Source: Alphaproteobacteria bacterium
Lineage (GTDB): Bacteria > Pseudomonadota > Alphaproteobacteria > UBA3830
DNA length: 10,768 nucleotides
Assembly (NCBI GenBank): GCA_025998735.1
Contig: BNWJ01000042.1
Location: 1 to 10,768 of the forward strand
Reading direction: 5' to 3'
Shown here: positions 5,250-10,768 of the stretch, piece after piece
How the letters are laid out: each line of letters opens with the position of its first letter
Numbering within the stretch: the stretch's first letter is position 1
Position numbers and translations under genes: made by a program
The notes under the pieces: model-generated
What the model saw: the letters and a program-made list of their open reading frames with translations, nothing else
The model's database searches: none
Told to the model about the DNA's origin: nothing

Positions 5250-6586
5250 ACAACCATACCAACTAAACTATGTGATAGCGACTCCGTAATGTTTACGCGC
5301 GCCACATCTCCTATGTTTAAATAACTATCACATATGGCCACCGATTGTGAATACTCACTGCGTCCCACAAGCTGATTTTTATGACGACCCTGCTTAGTGA
5401 TGAGTACGTTCAAACTCTTTCCCACATAGCCATTGTTAAACTGAGACTGCTGTTTATTCAGTATTTCCTGGAGAATTTGCAATCTTTCGGATTTAATTTC
5501 CTCCGGAATCTGCTGATCCATTTTTTCTGCGGCGGTACCAGGTCTCGAGCTATATTTAAAGGAATAGGCCTGAGCAAATTTAACAGTGTTCACCAATTTG
5601 AGTGTTTCCTGGAAATCGTCATCTGTTTCTCCTGGAAATCCAACGATAAAATCCGAAGAAAACGCCATGTCACTTCTGCTGTTTCGGAGAAAATCAATGC
5701 ATTTTAGATATTCATCGGCGGAGTATTTTCTGTTCATTCTTCTGAGAACCACGTCGGATCCAGATTGCACCGGCAAATGAAGAAATGGCATGAGAATCTC
5801 CACTTCACGATGTACCTTGGCGATACTCTCATCGATGTCCTTCGGATTGGACGTCGTATATCTTATGCGTTTTAGTCCATCGAGATTCGCCAGCTCAAAT
5901 ATAAGTCTGGAGAGATTCCAGGTTTTTCCGTCCAGTCCTATCCCTCTGTAGGAATTTACATTTTGTCCCAGTAAAATTATTTCTTTTACGTTCATGGACA
6001 GCAGTTTCCGAGCTTCACTCATGATGTCCGAAACATCACGGGAGAATTCTCTGCCACGGGTATATGGAACGATGCAATAGGTACAGAAGTTGTCGCATCC
6101 TTCCTGAATCGTAAGAAATTCCGATACATCGCGATTGAAAAACTGATCTGTGAGATGCAAAAACTTCTCTTTTGCGTTGGATGCAGTTCTTACTATTGTA
6201 TCAACCCTATCTTTTTTTAGAAAATCACTTATGTCTTCGGCAATTTTGTGTATTTCCTGAGGACCAACAATTATATCAACGTAGGGAGCGCGTTTTGCGA
6301 TGTCTTCGTGCTTGGACTGCGCCACACAGCCGGTCACGACTATTATGAAATCATTTCCGGTGATTTGGGACTGCAGCTTCAACAAACGCGCCCGTCCCAA
6401 ATCCGAAAACAGCTTTTCATCTGCCTTTTCGCGAATACTACACGTATTGAATATAACTACGTTGGCATCGCTCATGGATTCTGCTGTTTTATGTCCAGCT
6501 TCCATCAATGCATCTGAAATCCTAGATGAATCGTAGGAATTCATCTGACATCCGTAACTTTTTATAAAGAATTGCAGCATTTTCAT
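5246..6586 (-). CDS. miaB: tRNA-2-methylthio-N6-dimethylallyladenosine synthase MiaB
   Basis: MiaB is a radical-SAM methylthiotransferase that converts i6A37 to ms2i6A37 in tRNAs reading UNN codons. The N-terminal UPF0004 domain carries the auxiliary-cluster cysteines Cys13 (YGCQMNSYDS), Cys49 (FNTCSIREKA) and Cys87 (VTGCVAQ). The radical-SAM triad is Cys164, Cys168 and Cys171 in EGCDNFCTYCIVPYTRG. The C-terminal 65 or so residues form the TRAM RNA-binding domain. The length of 446 is normal and all key residues are present. It begins 22 nt after the Rpn-family gene and overlaps ybeY by 4 nt, so the four genes probably form one transcript. ATG codons at 6586 and two codons later are both possible starts. 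Confidence 0.97.
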   Translation of the reverse strand: MKMLQFFIKSYGCQMNSYDSSRISDALMEAGHKTAESMSDANVVIFNTCSIREKADEKLFSDLGRARLLKLQSQITGNDFIIVVTGCVAQSKHEDIAKRAPYVDIIVGPQEIHKIAEDISDFLKKDRVDTIVRTASNAKEKFLHLTDQFFNRDVSEFLTIQEGCDNFCTYCIVPYTRGREFSRDVSDIMSEARKLLSMNVKEIILLGQNVNSYRGIGLDGKTWNLSRLIFELANLDGLKRIRYTTSNPKDIDESIAKVHREVEILMPFLHLPVQSGSDVVLRRMNRKYSADEYLKCIDFLRNSRSDMAFSSDFIVGFPGETDDDFQETLKLVNTVKFAQAYSFKYSSRPGTAAEKMDQQIPEEIKSERLQILQEILNKQQSQFNNGYVGKSLNVLITKQGRHKNQLVGRSEYSQSVAICDSYLNIGDVARVNITESLSHSLVGMVV

Positions 6587-6608
6587 CTAATCCGCAATCG
6601 TTGACAAG

Positions 6609-7472
6609 CTATTTCCATATAGCATTTATCTCTTCAATTGATAAGCCCGTATATTTACTGACGGAATTCAATGGAACTCCATCAGCCAACATTGATAATG
6701 CGGTTTCTCTTTTCACTTCTTCTTTACCAATGGCGATGCCTTCTTTTCTGCCTTCTTCTAGGCCAGTCTCTCTTGCAACTGTCATTTCGCTGTTGTGATC
6801 ATTAATGGTTTTTTGACGGAGGTCGGCGAGAGCGCGTGTTTCAGGATCCGCGCTGATGTATTTCAGTCTATTCATCGCCTGCTGGACTTCATCCACTTTT
6901 AGAAACGACTCATCCATCAAAAGCGGATCCTGCAGAAATGAAAGCCACCCCGTGAGAAGATCGTGCATATCAGCGTTTTTCGGATTGAATTTCGGCAATT
7001 CTATGAAAAAGATCCGAGCGCTATCGGTCATTATTTGATACGGATCCGGATCTTGCGGCTGGAATGTCATGTATGCTTCACTTATGGCATTTTTGCGCTT
7101 AGTCACGTTCTCTCCAAGGATCCAGATGCCAATGACCTTTGGCCCTTTATAGGACTCGTTAGTTTTAACAGTATGTGGCATCATGTTGGCAAGATAATGA
7201 AATGCACGTTGAGGAATTTCTCCGGTGTTCTTAATCTGAATTTCAATATCCAGTTTTGTGCCATCGTCGCAACTGGCCTTTATATCCAAACGGCTGGCCT
7301 TATCATCTTCGAGGATTTTCGCGATATCGGCGTTTTCCAGCACCAAACTTTTTATGGGCGGATTGCCTTTGAGCAGAGCGTTCAAAAATGAGAGCAAAAG
7401 CGACCTGTTTTCCTCTATACCAAAAATATTCTTAAATATATAATCCAGTTTCGGATCTAATAAATTAGTCAT
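6609..7472 (-). CDS. Rpn-family recombination-promoting nuclease (PD-(D/E)XK)
   Basis: The protein belongs to the Rpn/PDDEXK_2 family, once called putative transposases. E. coli RpnA is a DNA endonuclease that promotes RecA-independent recombination. The N terminus LLDPKLDYIFKNIFGIEEN is the family signature. The catalytic core is visible at RLDIKASCDD...LDIEIQ, with Asp63 and the pair Glu77/Gln79. The C-terminal part carries the usual Glu/Lys/Gly-rich linker (LEEGRKEGIAIGKEE) and ends in a helix-turn-helix-like segment (VSKYTGLSIEEINAIW). I chose the ATG at 7472 because AGGAG at 7478-7482 is 5 nt upstream; an ATG at 7487 would add five residues. The gene looks intact and heads the miaB cluster. 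Multicopy Rpn genes are common in host-associated Alphaproteobacteria. Its biological role here is unknown. Confidence 0.9.
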   Translation of the reverse strand: MTNLLDPKLDYIFKNIFGIEENRSLLLSFLNALLKGNPPIKSLVLENADIAKILEDDKASRLDIKASCDDGTKLDIEIQIKNTGEIPQRAFHYLANMMPHTVKTNESYKGPKVIGIWILGENVTKRKNAISEAYMTFQPQDPDPYQIMTDSARIFFIELPKFNPKNADMHDLLTGWLSFLQDPLLMDESFLKVDEVQQAMNRLKYISADPETRALADLRQKTINDHNSEMTVARETGLEEGRKEGIAIGKEEVKRETALSMLADGVPLNSVSKYTGLSIEEINAIWK

Positions 7473-7495
7473 GGCAACTCCTATCATACGGATAT

Positions 7496-7526
7496 ATTAT
7501 ATCACATTTCTCTAGAAATACGGTAA
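7496..7526 (-). promoter_or_regulatory. Possible promoter of the rpn-miaB-ybeY-corC cluster
   Basis: The minus strand has a perfect TATAAT at 7496-7501, about 24 nt before the chosen rpn start. The best -35 nearby is TTACCG at 7521-7526, with a long 19-nt spacer, so only the -10 is convincing. Confidence 0.4.
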
Positions 7527-7567
7527 TTTTTTGCGATGCGATTATTGAGGCGAACAAAACATCAAAT

Positions 7568-7603
7568 GGCTAAAATCCGTTATGTTTCAAAAAGATTTTA
7601 GCC
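7568..7603 (-). terminator. Stem-loop downstream of the kinase-like gene
   Basis: GGCTAAAATC (7568-7577) and GATTTTAGCC (7594-7603) are perfect 10-bp arms around a 16-nt loop. It lies about 90 nt past the stop of the kinase-like gene and before the rpn promoter, as a terminator would. On the minus strand it is followed by a T-rich but interrupted tract, so termination is plausible and not certain. It is the only clear structure in the 217 bp between the two genes. Confidence 0.45.
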
Positions 7604-7689
7604 GATACTTCTTCTTTACAGCTTACCTTACCACCCGCCTTATTTTTTTGTGGCGTAATCTGCAGAAGGAATGTGCAATAATTATACCG

Positions 7690-8988
7690 TCAATGCCTGT
7701 GTTTTTTGAAAGGTTGGCCCACAAAACCCGACAAGAAACTGAATAATCTTGCTCCCCACCATAATTGCAGCTTACACATCAAAGTTAACATCTCATCGTG
7801 CCAAGGCTGCCTCTCTTGCTTATAATAACTAAGTATAAAATTCAATATTTCTTCAGGTTTTTCTTTGTTGTCGGATTCATAGAGAAAAAGGTCCCACAAT
7901 TGATTGCACATGCTACAAATTCCTTTTTTCGTATCAGTTCTTCCAAAATTGAAGAATTCAGGATCGATCTCGCCTTTACGGAGTCCCCAAATCTTGCGGA
8001 ACTCTTCTAACGTAGGACATTCTTCTTTTTTAAAGTATGGTCTAATACGTTTCATCGTTTCGAAGAGAAGAATATTTGTTTCTTCAAATGAAAGAAGATC
8101 CTTTTCTTTAGCGTCATATCTTTCGGATCCTGCGTAACATAGCATTTGATTAACAAAATAATTTCGAAAATTCTCATGGCAGAGGACTTCCGTTTTTTCA
8201 CCAAGGTAATTATGAAAGAAATTGCCTATGCATTCCGGCATATACTGTCCAGGTCCAGAAAATATCATTCTAAGAAATAGAGCATTAATTATAGCGCTGT
8301 AATACGTACCACCTGTAAGTCTAAAATCTATCAAGGTAACAATACATGTGGTCGGATCAAAGAAAAGATTTCCGAAATGCAAGTCTTTATGCTTAATTCT
8401 AAGATGGTCTAGAATTGCACATACCTTGCCAAAATTCGTGCCAAAATTTGCGATTATGCGTCCAATATCGCGCTGCGGCACCTGCGTCACCAATTCTTTA
8501 AATTTAGGATTTATAAGGTGAACTCCTTTTGCTTTTTCCATGAAAAAAATGGCATAAACACCATCGCTAACCTCGTTTTCTGAAAAAGCAGTAACGTCTT
8601 TTACTTCACCAAAGGTGCCACTGCTAGGCTTGTAGATTGCATATTTGGTAGGAAGGATAAACTTGTAGGCACCGTTATCTAATACTGCACCTTGAATAGC
8701 AAGAAGAACCGTTTTAGCGTCACTAAGTTCTTGTACCACTGTCAGAGGGTTTCTTGCTACTTTCACGATATATTGCTCCTCAAAATCACATATCAGCGGC
8801 TCACGTTGATCTGACGGATTCCCATAGGGAATAGATGTTACATTTTTAGTTGCCGACAGTCCAGGCAAGCACTCGTCGGCAAAACCCCTGATGATGCTGA
8901 GCGGCACTTCCATGCACACACAATTTATACATACACTGCAAACACATAAGAGCAGCATGAACATTTTATAAAAGTTTCTCAGTTTCAT
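7690..8988 (-). CDS. Predicted exported kinase-fold protein
   Basis: The N terminus has a basic start and a hydrophobic, Cys-rich core (about 1-25, LLLCVCSVCINC), typical of a Sec signal peptide; no proper lipobox is seen. The mature part looks like a protein-kinase-like fold of the aminoglycoside/choline-kinase type. YIVKVARN supplies a candidate ATP lysine (Lys76), FFMEKAKG (148-155) may be the hinge, HKDLHFGN (200-207) is the catalytic loop with Asp202 and Asn207, and TLIDFR (218-223) gives the metal-binding Asp221, with DFR in place of DFG. No glycine-rich loop is evident. The C-terminal half (about 240-432) is helical, contains several cysteines and is unfamiliar. GGAG sits 7 nt before the ATG. 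I recognise no named family. Export suggests action in the periplasm or, in a host-associated bacterium, on host targets; the latter is inference. Confidence 0.7.
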   Translation of the reverse strand: MKLRNFYKMFMLLLCVCSVCINCVCMEVPLSIIRGFADECLPGLSATKNVTSIPYGNPSDQREPLICDFEEQYIVKVARNPLTVVQELSDAKTVLLAIQGAVLDNGAYKFILPTKYAIYKPSSGTFGEVKDVTAFSENEVSDGVYAIFFMEKAKGVHLINPKFKELVTQVPQRDIGRIIANFGTNFGKVCAILDHLRIKHKDLHFGNLFFDPTTCIVTLIDFRLTGGTYYSAIINALFLRMIFSGPGQYMPECIGNFFHNYLGEKTEVLCHENFRNYFVNQMLCYAGSERYDAKEKDLLSFEETNILLFETMKRIRPYFKKEECPTLEEFRKIWGLRKGEIDPEFFNFGRTDTKKGICSMCNQLWDLFLYESDNKEKPEEILNFILSYYKQERQPWHDEMLTLMCKLQLWWGARLFSFLSGFVGQPFKKHRH

Positions 8989-9038
8989 ATTTATACTCCG
9001 TTTTGTTTTTGTAAAAAACTAGTTCTTTGATATGAGAT

Positions 9039-9067
9039 AAGATAATTGTATTTTTTGGTAAAGACAA
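9039..9067 (-). promoter_or_regulatory. Possible promoter of the kinase-like gene
   Basis: On the minus strand TTGTCT (9062-9067) and TATCTT (9039-9044) are 17 nt apart, giving a leader of roughly 45 nt before the ATG at 8988. The -10 is weak. The remaining DNA between 8989 and 9122 is very AT-rich with no gene. Confidence 0.4.
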
Positions 9068-9122
9068 GTAAAAAATTGCATTTTGTGAGTTGTAAATTAA
9101 AATATCGCATTACCAGATGAAG

Positions 9123-10406
9123 CTACACTGTCTCGTTGGCTGCAGCTGATATGGGCGTAATTTTTACCAATCCGATCTGATTTCGTTGCCGTCTGAGGAT
9201 TTCGATCTTGAAATTAGACAGCACATAGGTCTGTCCCACGTCTGGTATTTTTCTCAATTCGTGCATGACGTAGCCGGCTATGGTGGCAGCGTCATCTTCC
9301 GGCAGACTCCAGTCGAATTGTCTATTTATATCCCGAATAGGAGTGGCCCCATCGGCAATTACGCCACCGTCTGGCTGTATGCGCATACCGGAAGCGGTGT
9401 TATCGTCATATTCGTCAATGATTTCTCCAACGATTTCCTCTAGAATATCTTCCAACGTAATGCATCCCATGAGATCACCGTATTCGTCTACTACCAGCGC
9501 GAAATGCTCTCTTTTTTTCCGAAAATTCTGCAATTGATCAAGCAGATGTGTCGTCTCAGGAATGAACCACGGCTGAGAAAGCAAAGCGTTTATCTTTATG
9601 TTCTCTAGATTTCTATTTTCAGTTTGGAGAGCTCTAAAAAATGTTTTTGTCTTCAGAATTCCAATGATATTTTCGGGATTGTCCTTCCATAGAGGCACTC
9701 TAGAAAACGAACAACTCATAAGTTCTTCAGCTATTTTTTCTATTGGAAGCAATGCATTGATGGTTTTCAGATTTTTTCTGTGCACCATGATATGGCCAAC
9801 CGTTACTTCCTCCAGATCGAGAATACTCTTGAGCATGATTTTCTTCTGGGCTTCGTCTTCGTCTCCTCCGGATTCATGCATTTCGATGGCGCCACGCAAT
9901 TCGTCATCGGCCTTATCCGGTGATTTATCTTCGATATTTACTCCGAGAAGTTTTATGGAGGATCTCGCCAACCATTCCAGCGCAGATACAATTGGCTTCA
10001 TGATTGTGACAATGCTTTTAACGAACGGTGCCACAAACAGAGCGTATTTCGATGTGAATTGTATGGCCAGCATCTTGGGAAATATCTCGGCATATGTAAT
10101 GGTAACTGCACCAACAACGGCCTGCATTGCCGCGGTCTCACCAGGTGACAGATATTTTACTGAAAACATCATGCTGATCACCGGAATAAAATACAGAAGC
10201 ATCTGATTGATAACCAGAATCGTTCCTATGCAAGTGGTCATTTTTTCCCGCAGGGAAATCACTCTCTTCGCGCGATCATCTCCTTTTTTTGCAAGATGAT
10301 ACATGTGCGCTTTGGATGCTCCGGTAATGGCCGTCTCAGCTCCGGATATGAACCCAGCTATGGAAATCAGCAAAAAGATCACCACAGTAAAAAGAACGTA
10401 AATCAT
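9123..10406 (-). CDS. CNNM/CBS/CorC_HlyC membrane protein (HlyC/CorC family)
   Basis: This 427-residue inner-membrane protein has the full CorB/CNNM architecture. The N-terminal CNNM (DUF21) domain, about residues 1-150, has hydrophobic helices near 3-21, 60-80, 95-115 and 122-140, and the motif GFISGAETAITGAS (18-31). A CBS pair follows (about 205-330), with IMVHRKNL and the signature FALVVDEYGDLMGCITLEDILEEIVGEI (starting at 302). A CorC_HlyC domain closes the protein (about 345-420). CNNM/CorB proteins are magnesium exporters or transport regulators; 'hemolysin' labels for the family are historical. AAGG lies about 5 nt before the ATG. Upstream there is a good promoter candidate. It stands alone and is not the operon-linked short CorC at 3872-4729. 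Confidence 0.92.
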   Translation of the reverse strand: MIYVLFTVVIFLLISIAGFISGAETAITGASKAHMYHLAKKGDDRAKRVISLREKMTTCIGTILVINQMLLYFIPVISMMFSVKYLSPGETAAMQAVVGAVTITYAEIFPKMLAIQFTSKYALFVAPFVKSIVTIMKPIVSALEWLARSSIKLLGVNIEDKSPDKADDELRGAIEMHESGGDEDEAQKKIMLKSILDLEEVTVGHIMVHRKNLKTINALLPIEKIAEELMSCSFSRVPLWKDNPENIIGILKTKTFFRALQTENRNLENIKINALLSQPWFIPETTHLLDQLQNFRKKREHFALVVDEYGDLMGCITLEDILEEIVGEIIDEYDDNTASGMRIQPDGGVIADGATPIRDINRQFDWSLPEDDAATIAGYVMHELRKIPDVGQTYVLSNFKIEILRRQRNQIGLVKITPISAAANETV

Positions 10407-10486
10407 GAAAACCTTACCACTAAAATTTTATCTGGATTATCTACGAGCATCTATGCATTTCAATCATGTTTGACTTCTCCAGGGCC

Positions 10487-10515
10487 ATTATAATTTTATA
10501 AACGAATATGGTAAA
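10487..10515 (-). promoter_or_regulatory. Predicted promoter of the CNNM/CorC gene
   Basis: On the minus strand TTTACC (10510-10515) and a perfect TATAAT (10487-10492) are separated by 17 nt, leaving a leader of about 75 nt before the ATG at 10406. Nothing recognisable as a riboswitch is seen in that leader. Confidence 0.5.
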
Positions 10516-10620
10516 GATGTTGATCAATAAAAGATGGAACAGAGCCTTACCACCCTTCTCGTCTTTTCATTCAAAATAGGATGTGCTAAGCTGTTGATGT
10601 ATTTAACCAAATGAGGATCT

Positions 10621-10768
10621 ATGCATCTTAGAAAAACAGGGGGCGTATCGGATTTGTCAAAGTGCATTGAAAACAATCTAAAACAAAAGGTCCCAAACAT
10701 TGAGCAAAGACTTATTCTTGCAATTTCAGATTGTGTCGCGGCAAGTCTCACGACCAAGAGCGTAAATT
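10621..10768 (+). CDS. Unidentified ORF, 5' part only, runs off the window
   Basis: A plus-strand frame opens at an ATG directly after AGGA (10614-10617; the spacing of 3 nt is short) and stays open for 49 codons to the window edge. An in-frame TGA lies just upstream at 10612-10614, so this is the first possible start. The peptide begins MHLRKTGGVSDLSKCIENNL and continues with an amphipathic helical stretch (NIEQRLILAISDCVAASL). The composition looks more like protein than the competing minus-strand frame (10524-10757). The style recalls the N terminus of some DDE transposases, but this fragment is too short to assign; I give no function. Confidence 0.4.
   Translation, partial: MHLRKTGGVSDLSKCIENNLKQKVPNIEQRLILAISDCVAASLTTKSVN

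Noticed and set aside
9598..10206. Plus-strand open frame of 202 codons rich in Ser and hydrophobic residues.
   Set aside because: It is antisense to the CNNM/CBS gene, whose domains are complete on the minus strand.
7626..10555. CCTTACCACCC at 7626-7636 and 10545-10555, with CCTTACCAC at 10412-10420, as a possible shared regulatory site.
   Set aside because: An exact 11-mer pair is expected by chance many times in a window of this size, and the three sites do not share a position relative to genes.

Overview
The window reads as chromosome from an alphaproteobacterium, most plausibly an obligate or host-associated intracellular lineage (Holosporales- or Rickettsiales-like). RuvX, MiaB, YbeY and the CorC proteins look alphaproteobacterial in sequence. 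The DNA is AT-rich, and the accessory content (Rpn-type nuclease, orphan HipB-like regulator, TupA-like ATP-grasp proteins, exported kinase-like protein) is typical of such organisms. The taxonomic placement is inference; no rRNA or other marker is present.

Layout. Positions 1-302 hold no gene I can support, but contain a run of small hairpins. A small conserved-looking protein (303-503, minus) is divergent from ruvX (576-1064, plus). The last codons of ruvX lie inside a 71-bp imperfect palindrome (1031-1101), and part of it recurs at 219-233. Two tandem plus-strand paralogs (1211-2275 and 2312-3382) encode membrane-anchored TupA-like ATP-grasp proteins. They converge on a solitary HipB-like repressor (3458-3679, minus), whose likely promoter sits between two 15-bp inverted-repeat arms.

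From 3872 to 7472 a minus-strand cluster is read in the order Rpn-family nuclease, miaB, ybeY, corC. It is compact: 22 nt between rpn and miaB, an ATGA overlap of miaB and ybeY, and 19 nt between ybeY and corC. The three core genes belong to the conserved miaB-phoH-ybeY-corC neighbourhood, with phoH missing. They serve tRNA modification, rRNA maturation and, for CorC, a less certain ion-related role. Next upstream, also on minus, are a predicted exported kinase-fold protein (7690-8988) and a full-length CNNM/CBS/CorC_HlyC membrane protein (9123-10406). The right edge carries the start of an unidentified plus-strand ORF from 10621.

The parts most worth a second look are the exported kinase-like protein, the duplicated ATP-grasp pair, the HipB-like regulator with its operator architecture but no HipA, and the palindrome at the ruvX 3' end.
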